A DNA stretch of 64,000 nt from Flagellimonas algicola (GCF_005937185.1 NZ_VCNI01000006.1:285-64284), one strand, 5' to 3'; shown: positions 44,119 to 53,993, numbered from the stretch's first letter. Numbers and translations: made by a program. The notes: a model not told the origin generated them from the letters alone.

Positions 44119-45147
44119 TTATGATTCACTATGTTTGGCATAGTTCCTCCACTTTTCAATGCAGAGGGTAATATCTTCGGGCAATTCAGAATCAAATCGC
44201 ATAAACTCACCACTTACCGGGTGTGCAAAACCCAAGGTTTTGGCATGTAGGGCTTGTCTTGGAAGAACCTTAAACGCATTTTCCACAAATTGTTTGTACT
44301 TGGTAAAAGTGGTTCCCTTCAATATTTTATCTCCACCATAACGCTCATCATTGAACAAAGTGTTGCCAATATATTTCATATGTACCCGAATCTGATGGGT
44401 CCTTCCTGTTTCCAGTTTGCACGAAATCAAGGTCACATAGCCCAATCGTTCAATTACCTTATAATGGGTCACCGCGTCCTTCCCTTGATCGCCTTCCGGG
44501 AAGACCATCATTTGTAAGCGATTTTTGGGGTTTCTGGCGATATGTCCTTCCACAATACCCTCGTCATCGGCAACATTTCCCCATACCAATGCCAAATACT
44601 CCCGCTCGCTGCTCTTATCAAAGAACTGCTTGGCCAAATGGGTCATGGCGTGCTCTGTTTTGGCAATCACCAAAAGGCCAGATGTGTCTTTATCTATCCG
44701 ATGTACAAGCCCGGGGCGTTCAGAACTGTTCTTGGGCAGATGATCAAAATGATGTACCAGGGCATTGATCAAGGTTCCCGAATAGTTTCCATGCCCGGGA
44801 TGCACTACCATGCCAGCAGGCTTGTTAACCACCAGTAGGGAATCATCCTCATGAACAATATCGAGTGGAATATCTTCAGGAGTCAGCAGAAATTCATAAG
44901 GCGGATGTTCAAACATCACTTTCACCTGATCTCCCGCCTTAACCTTGTAGTTCTGCTTTACAATGGCATCATTCACCCAAATATGTCCTTGCTTGGCGGC
45001 TTGTTGGATCTTATTTCGGGTAGCATTCTCAATGAAATTCATCAAAAACTTGTCCACGCGCAAGGGCTCTTGACCCTTGGAAGCAGTAAACTTATGGTGT
45101 TCAAAGAGTTCTTCCTGCGATAATTCAGGATTTTCGGGAGTGTCCAT
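44119..45147 (-). CDS. rluD: RluD-type 23S rRNA pseudouridine synthase
   Basis: A 342-residue enzyme with an N-terminal S4 RNA-binding domain (LRVDKFLMNFIENATRNKIQ) and a pseudouridine synthase domain with LVVNKPAGMVVHPG and HRIDKDTSG (149-157, catalytic Asp152). Most likely modifies helix 69 of 23S rRNA. It follows the PASTA protein gene by two bases. Confidence 0.93.
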   Translation of the reverse strand: MDTPENPELSQEELFEHHKFTASKGQEPLRVDKFLMNFIENATRNKIQQAAKQGHIWVNDAIVKQNYKVKAGDQVKVMFEHPPYEFLLTPEDIPLDIVHEDDSLLVVNKPAGMVVHPGHGNYSGTLINALVHHFDHLPKNSSERPGLVHRIDKDTSGLLVIAKTEHAMTHLAKQFFDKSSEREYLALVWGNVADDEGIVEGHIARNPKNRLQMMVFPEGDQGKDAVTHYKVIERLGYVTLISCKLETGRTHQIRVHMKYIGNTLFNDERYGGDKILKGTTFTKYKQFVENAFKVLPRQALHAKTLGFAHPVSGEFMRFDSELPEDITLCIEKWRNYAKHSES

Positions 45148-45149
45148 GC

Positions 45150-45737
45150 CTATTGCGATTCTGCCTGCACCCTGGCACTACCTGGAATGGTACCATTGCC
45201 ACAAATCAGTTCTATCTTGGAAGTTTTGGGCAATTTATCCCCAGGTTTCACATGCTTCCCTTTATGTTTCAGTCTATACACCATGTCCCTGCCAAGCTCA
45301 TCTATATAGGTAACCCGTTGCACTTCCAAACCTACGGCCTGCAGCATGGTTCTCGCATTGCGTTGGGTAACTTGGATAATATCTGGAACGGATACTTTTT
45401 TATACCCAGAAGGGTTGACCGTAAAATAAATTTTACGATTGGCTTTCACCTTGTTTCCAGCGGGAGGATCCTGTTCCAAAATGGAAAATCTGGGAAAATC
45501 GGGGTTATAGTTGGAGGAATCCAACACCTGATAACGCAGGCCCGCATCTTCAACGGCATCGCGCATCTCCATGACAGACATTCTAGAGAAATCCGGTACT
45601 TCCACAAACTCGCCGTGATTAGTGGAACTTTTGAGCCACTGTAAGGTTATATAAACCAAAAGCACAACCGCCACCAAGGCCAGAGCCAATTGGATAAAAA
45701 ATATTTTACTTTTCAAAAAGCTCAAAAAATGTTTCAT
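45150..45737 (-). CDS. Membrane-anchored PASTA-domain protein
   Basis: A 195-residue protein with one N-terminal membrane span (~13-35) and two PASTA domains outside (VEVPDFSRMSVMEMRDAVED; VSVPDIIQVTQRNARTMLQA). PASTA domains bind muropeptides or beta-lactams in kinases and penicillin-binding proteins. This protein has neither enzyme domain. Placed between rluD and the divergent ddl gene; a cell-wall role is plausible. Confidence 0.88.
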   Translation of the reverse strand: MKHFLSFLKSKIFFIQLALALVAVVLLVYITLQWLKSSTNHGEFVEVPDFSRMSVMEMRDAVEDAGLRYQVLDSSNYNPDFPRFSILEQDPPAGNKVKANRKIYFTVNPSGYKKVSVPDIIQVTQRNARTMLQAVGLEVQRVTYIDELGRDMVYRLKHKGKHVKPGDKLPKTSKIELICGNGTIPGSARVQAESQ

Positions 45738-45815
45738 CTACTTTTCCTTAACTGAACAAATATAGGAAAGCCAGCCATTTTTCTTTACTTTGGCCTTGCC
45801 ATATTCGATAAGCCG

Positions 45816-46790
45816 ATGAAAAAAAACATTGCCATCATTATGGGTGGGTACTCCAGTGAGTATGATATCTCCATTAAAAGCGGCAAGGTGGTCCAAAAGT
45901 TTTTGGACAGCTCCAAGTACAATGCATTTCCCATCAAAATCACTCAAAAAAAATGGGTTTATGTAGACAGCAATAACACAGAGTTTGCCGTGGATAAATC
46001 GGATTTTACCATTTCACCCAATGGGGATAAAATTCATTTTGACTGTGTATTCAATGCGATACATGGAACTCCGGGAGAAGATGGTTTGCTTCAGGCTTAC
46101 TTTGAATTGTTGGGCCTACCGCATACTTCATGCAATCACTATCAAGCTGCGCTTACCTTTAACAAAAGGGATTTATTGAGCGCCCTAAAGCCCTATGGTG
46201 TTCCCTGTGCTACCTCTTATTTTTTGAACAAAGGTGATGCCGTTGATGAGGTCCAAATTGTCAAAAAAGTAGGATTGCCATGTTTTGTCAAGGCCAACAA
46301 AGCCGGGAGTAGTTATGGTATTAGCAAGGTGTACAAGAAGGAGGAAATAAAATCGGCCATTGACAAGGCATTTACTGAGGACAGCGAGATTATTATTGAG
46401 TCCTCTTTGGAAGGAACGGAAGTTTCAGTAGGGGTCATCACCTATGAAGGTAAGATTGCCGTACTTCCAATCACGGAAATCGTTTCTGAAAATGATTTTT
46501 TTGATTACGAGGCCAAATATTTGGGGAAATCACAAGAAATAACCCCAGCCCGTATTTCCGAAATCCAGCAAAACAAGGTAACCCAACTGGCTGAATTCAT
46601 TTATAAAACTTTAGGACTAAAAGGCTATACGCGAAGTGAGTTTATTTTTATCGGCGACGAGCCCTATTTGTTGGAAGTGAATACCACCCCGGGGTTAACA
46701 GAGGAAAGCATACTTCCCCAACAGGCCAATACGGCAGGAATAAGTTTGGAGCAACTATTTAGCAGTGCCATAGAAGAAGCTTTACGATAG
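45816..46790 (+). CDS. ddl: D-alanine--D-alanine ligase
   Basis: A 324-residue ATP-grasp ligase that makes the D-Ala-D-Ala dipeptide for peptidoglycan. IAIIMGGYSSEYDISIKSG (start), FNAIHGTPGEDG, GLPCFVKANKAGSSYGISKV, EVNTTPGLTEES. Followed by coaD 31 bases downstream; divergent from the PASTA gene. Confidence 0.96.
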   Translation: MKKNIAIIMGGYSSEYDISIKSGKVVQKFLDSSKYNAFPIKITQKKWVYVDSNNTEFAVDKSDFTISPNGDKIHFDCVFNAIHGTPGEDGLLQAYFELLGLPHTSCNHYQAALTFNKRDLLSALKPYGVPCATSYFLNKGDAVDEVQIVKKVGLPCFVKANKAGSSYGISKVYKKEEIKSAIDKAFTEDSEIIIESSLEGTEVSVGVITYEGKIAVLPITEIVSENDFFDYEAKYLGKSQEITPARISEIQQNKVTQLAEFIYKTLGLKGYTRSEFIFIGDEPYLLEVNTTPGLTEESILPQQANTAGISLEQLFSSAIEEALR

Positions 46791-46821
46791 AAATTCAGTA
46801 TTTTTAACCAAACCAAAAATC

Positions 46822-47283
46822 ATGAGACGCGCTATTTTCCCGGGTTCTTTTGACCCTCTTACCCTTGGTCATTATGATATTATCCATAGAGGGATAACGC
46901 TGTTTGATGAGTTATTGATCGCCATAGGAATCAATGCGGATAAGAAGTACATGTTCTCGCTAGAGGAAAGAACCCGATTTATCTCCGAAGCGTTTAAACA
47001 CGAACCCAAAATAAAGGTGGTTACCTATGAAGGTCTTACGGTGGATTTTTGCAAACAGGTAGATGCAGATTTTATTTTAAGAGGACTCCGTAATCCGGCC
47101 GATTTTGAGTTTGAAAAAGCCATTGCCCATACCAACCGTCAGCTTTCCGAGATTGAAACTGTTTTTTTATTGACCTCCTCTGGCAAATCGTACATCAGTT
47201 CTTCCATAGTGCGGGATGTTATTAGAAATGGAGGGGACTATACTGGATTGGTGCCGGACACGGTAAGGGTTGGTTTGAAATAG
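46822..47283 (+). CDS. coaD: Pantetheine-phosphate adenylyltransferase
   Basis: A 153-residue nucleotidyltransferase that forms dephospho-CoA. It has the start MRRAIFPGSFDPLTLGHYDI with the TxGH-like motif, FILRGLRNPADFEFE and SSSIVRDVIRNGGD. Typical length. Probably co-transcribed with ddl. Confidence 0.97.
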   Translation: MRRAIFPGSFDPLTLGHYDIIHRGITLFDELLIAIGINADKKYMFSLEERTRFISEAFKHEPKIKVVTYEGLTVDFCKQVDADFILRGLRNPADFEFEKAIAHTNRQLSEIETVFLLTSSGKSYISSSIVRDVIRNGGDYTGLVPDTVRVGLK

Positions 47284-47472
47284 ATGCATTACCCAAAGAG
47301 GTTGGCCTTCCCATCGAATCCAGCTTTCTTCCCACCTAGCGATTGATGCCATTCATCGAAGAAACCACATTTTTTTGTCGATTCACAACAAATACTACGG
47401 GAGCAGTGACAATACCTATATTTTAGTAGGAAATTTCGTATAAAATCACTAACCCAAATCTTCCCCCAAAAT

Positions 47473-49311
47473 TTGAAAACCACCGAAACCCTACCCCACC
47501 AGTATGTATTAAAACAGCTGCCAAAAGCTACCGCTTTGGTCAACAAAAATTCTCTTTTAGTTGATGCCTCAGATTCGTGGTATGCCATTTTTGATGACTT
47601 ACTTGGCCCCGGCAAAGACATTATTCACTGGTACCAAAATCATCTGGAAATTGATAAAACAAAACTTAAGAAGTATATAGGTACCTCTTCTGGAGAGTCG
47701 TTTCGACATAAAAAATTAGTAAACGGCCAAGAACAATGGTATGAAAGCACCTGTACCCCTTGGTTTGACGAAGATGAAAACCTTCAGGGTACCATTATCC
47801 AGACCGATGACATTTCACAGCTAATGGAAAAAGAACAGGAATTGGACAGGATAACTTCATTATTGAAGACCAAATCTGAGGTCGCCAAGGTTGGGAGTTG
47901 GGAATATAATCTGGAAACCGAAGAACTCCATTGGTGCGAGGAAACCCAAAAAATACATGAGGTTCAACCTGATTATCAGCCAACCGTAGCGGAAGCCATC
48001 GCATTCTACAAACAAGGATATAGCAGAAACCGGATTTCCATGCTTTTTCATAAAGCGTTGGAAAATGGCACCCCTTTCCACGAGAAACTGACCATCATTA
48101 CAAAAGATGGCAAAGAACGCTGGGTAGCCGCAGCTGGTAAAGCCATTCGGAAAAATGGGGAAATCCACAAAATATTTGGAACCTTTCAGGACATTGATGA
48201 ACAGATGATGGCAGACAAAAAAATCCGGGAAAGTGAACAACTACTGACCACCTTGATAGACAACTTGCCCATTAATGTTTTTGTAAAGGACAAGGACTCC
48301 AGAAAAATATTGGTGAACAAAGCGGAATGTGATTATTTGGGTACCACCCCGGATACCCTTTTGGGTAAAACCGACTTTGACCTTTATGATGAGGCCGTGG
48401 CCCAAATTTCAAGGGATGAGGACCTGGAAGTGATGCGGACCCAAGAACCTATGATAGGCAAGGAGACCATTAACGTGAGAAGGGATGGCACCGCCACCAA
48501 TTTCTTGACCTCCAAAATCCCGTTGTTGGATTTGAAAGGGAAGGCTTATGGGCTCATCGGCATGAGTATGGACATTACCCACATCAAACAAAAGGAGGAC
48601 CAACTCCATAACTTGATCAATGTTACTGCCATCCAAAATAAAAAGCTCATCAATTTTGCACACATTGTTTCGCATAATCTAAGGTCCCATACGGCCAACT
48701 TCTCTATGCTATTGGATTTTCTCATCCGCGAATCGGATGAAAAGGAAAAACAACGAATCATGAAAATGTTGTTCCATGCTTCTGACAATCTCTTGGATAC
48801 CTTGGAAAACCTAAATGAGGTTGTAGACATAAGCACCAATGTCAATTTGGACAAAAAATCCTTAAATCTTAGTGAGCACATTACCAAAATGCAGCAAAAT
48901 CTTTCCGCTTTTTTGGAAGAAAACCAGGTAGAATTTGAAAACCACGTACCTGACGATATGATGGTGTCCAGCGTACCGGCCTATTTGGAAAGTATTCTAC
49001 TTAACCTTGTAACCAATGCCGTTAAATATCAACAACCTGAAAGGAGACCGGTAGTTGAATTAAGAGCCATAAAACAAGATAAAAATATTATGTTCAGTGT
49101 TACCGACAATGGACTCGGTATTGACCTAAATCGATACGGAGACAAGATTTTTGGGATGTACAAAACCTTCCACAACCACAAAGATGCACGGGGACTGGGG
49201 CTGTACATCATTAAAAACCAAATCGAGGCCATGGACGGTAGTATTTCCGTTAGCAGTGAAGTGGGTAAGGGTTCTACATTCAACGTGTATTTCAATGAAG
49301 AAACTGAATAG
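47473..49311 (+). CDS. PAS-domain sensor histidine kinase
   Basis: A 612-residue protein without membrane spans: three PAS-like units (about 10-115, 135-245, 255-375), each of the later two ending in a PAC-like GxxxDI(D/T) segment, then a HisKA helix pair with phosphoacceptor H401 (AHIVSHNLRSH) and an HATPase_c domain (LLNLVTNAVKYQ, VTDNGLGIDL, GLGLYIIKNQ). The start is a TTG at 47473 and no ATG is nearby. It overlaps the next gene, a receiver, by 17 bases, so they form a cytosolic two-component pair. Confidence 0.9.
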   Translation: MKTTETLPHQYVLKQLPKATALVNKNSLLVDASDSWYAIFDDLLGPGKDIIHWYQNHLEIDKTKLKKYIGTSSGESFRHKKLVNGQEQWYESTCTPWFDEDENLQGTIIQTDDISQLMEKEQELDRITSLLKTKSEVAKVGSWEYNLETEELHWCEETQKIHEVQPDYQPTVAEAIAFYKQGYSRNRISMLFHKALENGTPFHEKLTIITKDGKERWVAAAGKAIRKNGEIHKIFGTFQDIDEQMMADKKIRESEQLLTTLIDNLPINVFVKDKDSRKILVNKAECDYLGTTPDTLLGKTDFDLYDEAVAQISRDEDLEVMRTQEPMIGKETINVRRDGTATNFLTSKIPLLDLKGKAYGLIGMSMDITHIKQKEDQLHNLINVTAIQNKKLINFAHIVSHNLRSHTANFSMLLDFLIRESDEKEKQRIMKMLFHASDNLLDTLENLNEVVDISTNVNLDKKSLNLSEHITKMQQNLSAFLEENQVEFENHVPDDMMVSSVPAYLESILLNLVTNAVKYQQPERRPVVELRAIKQDKNIMFSVTDNGLGIDLNRYGDKIFGMYKTFHNHKDARGLGLYIIKNQIEAMDGSISVSSEVGKGSTFNVYFNEETE

Positions 49312-49708
49312 CATCTATATCATTGATGATGACCCCATCACTGTTTTTGGTTTAAGAAAAATGTTGAAGACCATAACCATATGTAAGGACATCACAGATT
49401 TTGAAAATGGAAGATTGGCTCTGGAAGCCTTAAAAAGAAGAATTGAGCTAAAAATACCCTGCCCTGAGGTTATCTTTTTGGACATAAACATGCCCATTAT
49501 GGATGGTTGGGAATTTTTGGAAGAACTGGTGTCCTTGAACATTCCCGAGAAAATAATCATCAATGTAATTACTTCATCCATAGACCCTATTGATTATAAA
49601 CGGTGGAATGATTTTAGATTGAACTGCTGGCATCATCTCAATTTCAAGAACAAACCGCTTTATAAATTGGAGGTCACGGACTTAAGTAGGGTGCATTTGG
49701 CTTCATGA
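49295..49708 (+). CDS. Response-regulator receiver protein
   Basis: A 137-residue single REC domain (IYIIDDDPITVFGL, phosphoacceptor D63 in VIFLDINMPIMDGWEFL, Lys in KNKPLYK). Rcp1-type receivers paired with PAS or phytochrome-like kinases look like this. No output domain. The start ATG lies inside the last codons of the kinase gene. Confidence 0.9.
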   Translation: MKKLNSIYIIDDDPITVFGLRKMLKTITICKDITDFENGRLALEALKRRIELKIPCPEVIFLDINMPIMDGWEFLEELVSLNIPEKIIINVITSSIDPIDYKRWNDFRLNCWHHLNFKNKPLYKLEVTDLSRVHLAS

Positions 49709-49739
49709 CCATAATATTCCTTATTTTTAAGGCTCTGTA

Positions 49740-51557
49740 ATGGGGAATTCCATGCAAGTTTTATACAAAACCAAATCCAACTATAAGCTCTTTGCTTTCA
49801 TATCGGCTTTGACGCTTTTTATTTCTTGTGAGACAATTACGCAGGATACAATTGCCTCGTATGAGACCTATTACGAGCTTTCCGATGGTACGGAAACGGC
49901 CACGTACCAGCAAACCATCGATTTTTATATCAGGTTGGCCAAGGATTTTCCAGAAATCAATATACAGACCATTGGCGAAACGGATAGCGGTTATCCACTC
50001 CACTTGGTTACGTTTAATCCTGATGGCGACTTCAATTTTGACCATATTAGGGCAGATAAAGCCATAATCTTGATCAACAACGGCATACACCCTGGCGAGA
50101 GCGATGGAATTGATGCCACTATGATGCTCTTTAGGGATTTGGCTACCACCAAGTTGAAGCACCCAAAAAATGTAATATTGGCCACCATCCCCATTTATAA
50201 TATTGGCGGGGCACTCTATAGGAACTCCAATACCCGGGCTAACCAAAACGGTCCAGAGGCATACGGTTTTAGGGGAAATGCCAAGAACTATGACCTCAAC
50301 AGGGATTTTGTTAAAATGGATACCAAAAACGCCAAAACCTTTACCCAAATTTTCCATTTGGTCAAACCTGATGTATTCATAGACAACCATGTGAGCAATG
50401 GTGCGGACTATCAGTATGCATTAACACATTTGTTTACCCAACACAACAAATTAGGGGGCAAACTGGGTGAATATCTCCATCAAGAACTTCATCCAAAACT
50501 GGAAAAATCCCTAGAGGAAAAAGCATGGGATATAACGCCCTATGTAAACGTATTCAATCGTCCTCCTGAGCTCGGTTTTACCCAATTTATGGATCACCCG
50601 AGATATTCCACCGGATATACTACTTTGTGGAATACGTTGGGAATGATGGTGGAAACCCATATGCTCAAACCTTATAAGCAGCGAGTGGAAGGCACCTATG
50701 CATTAATGGAAAGTATGGTTGGCATCGTGGAAAAAGATTATAAGACTATTAAAAAAATCCGAAATAAGACACAAGAACAAATGGTTGATCTTCAGGAGTA
50801 CTATTTCAATTGGCAAGTGGACACCTCACAAACAACCACCCTTGAGTTTAAGGGTTTTGAAGCGGAGCAGTTGGAAAGTGAGATAACCGGATTCCCAAGG
50901 CTAAAATATAACCGTGACCAGCCTTTCACCAGGGAAACAGTATACCATAACTACTTTAAGCCAAGCGATACCATTACAGTTCCGGCAGCTTATGTAATTC
51001 CCCAGAGTTGGAAGAACATTGTGGAACGATTGGATGCCAATCAGATACAATACACGGAAGTTACTGAAGACATGGAATTGCTTTTGGAAACCTATACCAT
51101 CTCCAGCTATGAAACTAGGGACAATCCTTATGAGGGACATTATCCACATTACAATTCCCAAGTTGATAAACGTTTGGATAATGTGCAACTAAGGGAAGGC
51201 GACCTGATTGTACCGACCAATCAATTGGGGGCAAGATATTTGTTGGAAACACTGGAGCCGCAGGCAGACGACTCCTTTTTCAATTGGAATTTCTTTGATA
51301 CGGTGCTTCAGCAAAAAGAAGGTTTTTCGCCTTACGTTTTTGAGGATGTGGCTTTGAAGATATTACAGAAAGACTCTGTGCTTCGTAAAAACTTCTTGAT
51401 TAAAAAGGAACTTGATGAAGATTTTGCCCAGAATTGGTATGCGCAATTGGATTGGGTCTTCCAACGTTCAAAATATAGGGAAAAACCATATTTAAGATAT
51501 CCCATTTTTAGAATTGCAAAGGACAGCAAAGCGGCAACCCTTATTCCGAAGGAATAA
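49740..51557 (+). CDS. M14-family carboxypeptidase, probable lipoprotein
   Basis: A 605-residue protein with a lipobox-like FISC (C30) after a hydrophobic stretch. The M14 zinc site shows NNGIHPGES (H117, E120), YDLNRDFVKMD and DNHVSNGADY. The second half (~350-605) has no family I recognise. Likely a surface or periplasmic zinc carboxypeptidase. The ATG at 49752 is an alternative start. Its end overlaps the end of the convergent NUDIX gene by 17 bases. Confidence 0.87.
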   Translation: MGNSMQVLYKTKSNYKLFAFISALTLFISCETITQDTIASYETYYELSDGTETATYQQTIDFYIRLAKDFPEINIQTIGETDSGYPLHLVTFNPDGDFNFDHIRADKAIILINNGIHPGESDGIDATMMLFRDLATTKLKHPKNVILATIPIYNIGGALYRNSNTRANQNGPEAYGFRGNAKNYDLNRDFVKMDTKNAKTFTQIFHLVKPDVFIDNHVSNGADYQYALTHLFTQHNKLGGKLGEYLHQELHPKLEKSLEEKAWDITPYVNVFNRPPELGFTQFMDHPRYSTGYTTLWNTLGMMVETHMLKPYKQRVEGTYALMESMVGIVEKDYKTIKKIRNKTQEQMVDLQEYYFNWQVDTSQTTTLEFKGFEAEQLESEITGFPRLKYNRDQPFTRETVYHNYFKPSDTITVPAAYVIPQSWKNIVERLDANQIQYTEVTEDMELLLETYTISSYETRDNPYEGHYPHYNSQVDKRLDNVQLREGDLIVPTNQLGARYLLETLEPQADDSFFNWNFFDTVLQQKEGFSPYVFEDVALKILQKDSVLRKNFLIKKELDEDFAQNWYAQLDWVFQRSKYREKPYLRYPIFRIAKDSKAATLIPKE

Positions 51558-52146
51558 ACCAATCCTTGAACAGGATTTTGATATTGTGATAGGAGTTTTC
51601 CAGCGCTTTCTTCGTTTTTTTGGCCCCTTTCCACTTTACTTTTAAGATACCTTCGGCCTCCTGGCCTACCAACTTCCCGGAATAGGTAGTGCTCATCCTA
51701 AACCAATGCACCTGCTTTAAGCGGTATTCCCCATTTCTTTTGAAGACATGGTAGGTGGTTCTCAAAAACTTCTCGATAACCAAATCCTTTACTCCGGTTT
51801 CCTCCTCCACTTCCCGAATTGCGGCCTTTTCTATGGACTCTCCTTTGTCCACCTTTCCTTTGGGCAAATCCCACTTGCCATTTCTAAAAATAAAAAGCAC
51901 TTTGTCCTTAGCATTGGTAACAAAACCACCTCCAGCTACCACCACAGGAATTTTATGCATAAAAACATCCAACATTTTTTCCTCGTCAGGGTGGTAAATG
52001 TAAGCTTCTTTGAGTCTGCCTTTGGACAAGGAATCTATGGCCATTAGTATAGAATCGCCATCGAGCGAAAAGAGATTTCCGTTGGTGTTGTCCTGGCGCT
52101 CATTTGTTAAAATCAGAGGGGACTCATTAACAAAAACTTTATACAT
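51541..52146 (-). CDS. NUDIX hydrolase
   Basis: A 201-residue protein. The Nudix box begins GKVDKGESIEKAAIRE and continues VEEETG, matching Gx5Ex7REUxEExGU, so it is probably active on a nucleoside diphosphate derivative. An N-terminal ~75-residue part precedes the domain. The start ATG at 52146 is only seven bases from the pyrE ATG on the other strand. Confidence 0.9.
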   Translation of the reverse strand: MYKVFVNESPLILTNERQDNTNGNLFSLDGDSILMAIDSLSKGRLKEAYIYHPDEEKMLDVFMHKIPVVVAGGGFVTNAKDKVLFIFRNGKWDLPKGKVDKGESIEKAAIREVEEETGVKDLVIEKFLRTTYHVFKRNGEYRLKQVHWFRMSTTYSGKLVGQEAEGILKVKWKGAKKTKKALENSYHNIKILFKDWFIPSE

Positions 52147-52149
52147 TTG
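52142..52149 (+). promoter_or_regulatory. Candidate -7 box of pyrE
   Basis: TACATTTG matches TAnnTTTG and ends four bases before the pyrE ATG. It overlaps the NUDIX start codon on the other strand. A transcript from here would be leaderless or nearly so. No convincing -33 box. Confidence 0.4.
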
Positions 52150-52153
52150 CGCA

Positions 52154-52792
52154 ATGGTTTTAAACAAGGATACTGCTAAAAAAACAGCCGAGCTTCTGCT
52201 GCAAATTAATGCAATTAAGTTGGAACCAGAAAATCCATTTACATGGGCTTCTGGTTGGAAATCCCCCATCTACTGTGACAACAGAGTCATGCTTTCATAC
52301 CCAGAAATCAGGGATTTTGTGCGTAAGGAGATGGCCAAACAGGTTGAGGAGTTGTATGGTAAACCCGATGTTATCGCCGGGGTTGCCACCGGAGCTATTG
52401 GTATTGGGATTTTAGTTGCGGATGCCCTTGGACTTCCTTTTGTGTATGTAAGGCCAGAACCCAAATCGCATGGAAGACAAAACCAGGTAGAAGGTCACCT
52501 TGAAGCTGGTCAAACGGTGGTGGTCATTGAAGATTTAATCAGTACAGGGAAAAGCAGCCTTAATGCGGTACGGGCCTTACGCTCCCAACAGGTTGATGTT
52601 AAAGGAATGATTGCTGTTTTTACCTATGGTTTTTCTTTGTCAGATGCCAATTTTGCAGAAGAAAAGCTAGACTTGCACACCTTGTCGGATTACGCCCATT
52701 TAATTGAGCAAGCTTCCGAAACCAATTATATCGAAGAATCACAAATGCAAACCTTGTTGCAGTGGAAGTCCAATCCACAGCAATGGAAATAA
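52154..52792 (+). CDS. pyrE: Orotate phosphoribosyltransferase
   Basis: A 212-residue enzyme of UMP synthesis that joins orotate and PRPP. TWASGWKSPIYCDNR, the flexible-loop region RPEPKSHGRQNQVEG and the PRPP motif VVVIEDLISTGKSS are clear. Start at ATG 52154 (MVLNKDTAKKT). Followed nine bases later by an SRPBCC gene on the same strand. Confidence 0.97.
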   Translation: MVLNKDTAKKTAELLLQINAIKLEPENPFTWASGWKSPIYCDNRVMLSYPEIRDFVRKEMAKQVEELYGKPDVIAGVATGAIGIGILVADALGLPFVYVRPEPKSHGRQNQVEGHLEAGQTVVVIEDLISTGKSSLNAVRALRSQQVDVKGMIAVFTYGFSLSDANFAEEKLDLHTLSDYAHLIEQASETNYIEESQMQTLLQWKSNPQQWK

Positions 52793-52801
52793 CCTCATAT
52801 T

Positions 52802-53194
52802 ATGCACATTGAAGTAGCCAAAAAAAAAGTGGGCAAAAGCGCTCAAGAAGTTTTTGAGTTTTTGACCGATATCCGAAACTTTGAAACCCTGATGCCAGAC
52901 AATATTGACAAATTTGAGGTTTTGGATGAAAACACTTTCCGATTTGCACTGAAAGGAATGCCAGAAATCGTATTGCGCCTAAAGGAGCAAAACCCACATG
53001 ACAAGGTGGTTCTAGGTGCTGCAAGTGACAAGTTGCCCTTTACCCTCACAGGGAGCATTGAACCAATAGGTGATACAGAAAGTGAAGTGGGCCTAAGCTT
53101 TGAAGGGGAATTCAATGCCATGATGGCCATGATGATCAAAGCTCCCATCACCAATTTTATGGAAACGCTTTCAGCCAATATGGACAAAATTTAG
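52802..53194 (+). CDS. SRPBCC-fold (START-like) small protein
   Basis: A 130-residue protein with a polyketide cyclase/START-like pattern: VGKSAQEVFEFLTDIRNFETLMPDN near the N-terminus and a long C-terminal helix with MMAMMIKAPITNFMETL. A hydrophobic-ligand role is inferred from the fold. Directly downstream of pyrE and probably co-transcribed. Confidence 0.75.
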   Translation: MHIEVAKKKVGKSAQEVFEFLTDIRNFETLMPDNIDKFEVLDENTFRFALKGMPEIVLRLKEQNPHDKVVLGAASDKLPFTLTGSIEPIGDTESEVGLSFEGEFNAMMAMMIKAPITNFMETLSANMDKI

Positions 53195-53195
53195 G

Positions 53196-53939
53196 TCAGG
53201 AGAGCAAGAAAACTTCTTTTAGTCCAAATTCCCTAAAGATTTGGTCCTCCAATTCCAGCACTAATTTCCCTTGATGGGAAACGCCTCGGATAAAACCCAT
53301 AAACACCTCCCCTTTTTCATCTTTAAAGGTCGATGGCTTGTCCTTTCGGAAGAGTTTTTTTGCGTATTGGGGAAGCAACTCCTCAATAGTCCTATTTTCA
53401 ATATCGTGTAATTGAAATTTAAGTCTGGCCAGTAACTTTTGGAGCAGTTCTTCCAACTCCAAGCTACGTCCCAAAATAGATTTTAAGGAAGCAACCTTTC
53501 CTAGCTTGTTGAACTCCGTTTGGTTCACGTTTAACCCAATTCCTATAATTGAGTTCTGAATGGCTTGTCCTTTCAGGACATTTTCTATCAAAATTCCGCA
53601 TATTTTGTCCGAACCTGACATTATGTCGTTGGGCCATTTTACCTTTAAATTGAGAATGTTCAGCTTGTTCAAAGCGTCATAAATTGCAAGCGAAACCGCA
53701 ATATTAATCTTGAACTGCTGCTCCGCCGGCAATGCCTCAAACTTCTTCAACACACTAAACGTAAGGTTTTTACCGGGTTGGGACTGCCAGTTGGTTCCCA
53801 TTTGACCCCTTCCCTTCTCCTGCGCACGCGCAACAACACAGGTGTAATCTTCCAAGTTTTTGGCACGGGCCAAGGATCTTAAATACAAATTTGTGGAGTC
53901 CGTGGCATCAAGTTTGATTATTTGTGAGTGTTCTCCCAA
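53196..53939 (-). CDS. birA: Biotin--[acetyl-CoA-carboxylase] ligase
   Basis: A 247-residue ligase that attaches biotin to carboxylase carrier proteins: DATDSTNLYL, AQEKGRGQMGTNW, FSVLKKFEALPAEQQFKI, KWPNDIMSGSDKICGILIE. No N-terminal helix-turn-helix, so it is not the repressor-type BirA. The start is a TTG (53939); no ATG is available before the conserved core. Convergent with the SRPBCC gene. Confidence 0.94.
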   Translation of the reverse strand: MGEHSQIIKLDATDSTNLYLRSLARAKNLEDYTCVVARAQEKGRGQMGTNWQSQPGKNLTFSVLKKFEALPAEQQFKINIAVSLAIYDALNKLNILNLKVKWPNDIMSGSDKICGILIENVLKGQAIQNSIIGIGLNVNQTEFNKLGKVASLKSILGRSLELEELLQKLLARLKFQLHDIENRTIEELLPQYAKKLFRKDKPSTFKDEKGEVFMGFIRGVSHQGKLVLELEDQIFREFGLKEVFLLS

Positions 53940-53993
53940 TGTGGTGCGTCCAAGGTTATGTTAAAATCTAGGGCTAAGAAAACAAAAAAAATA

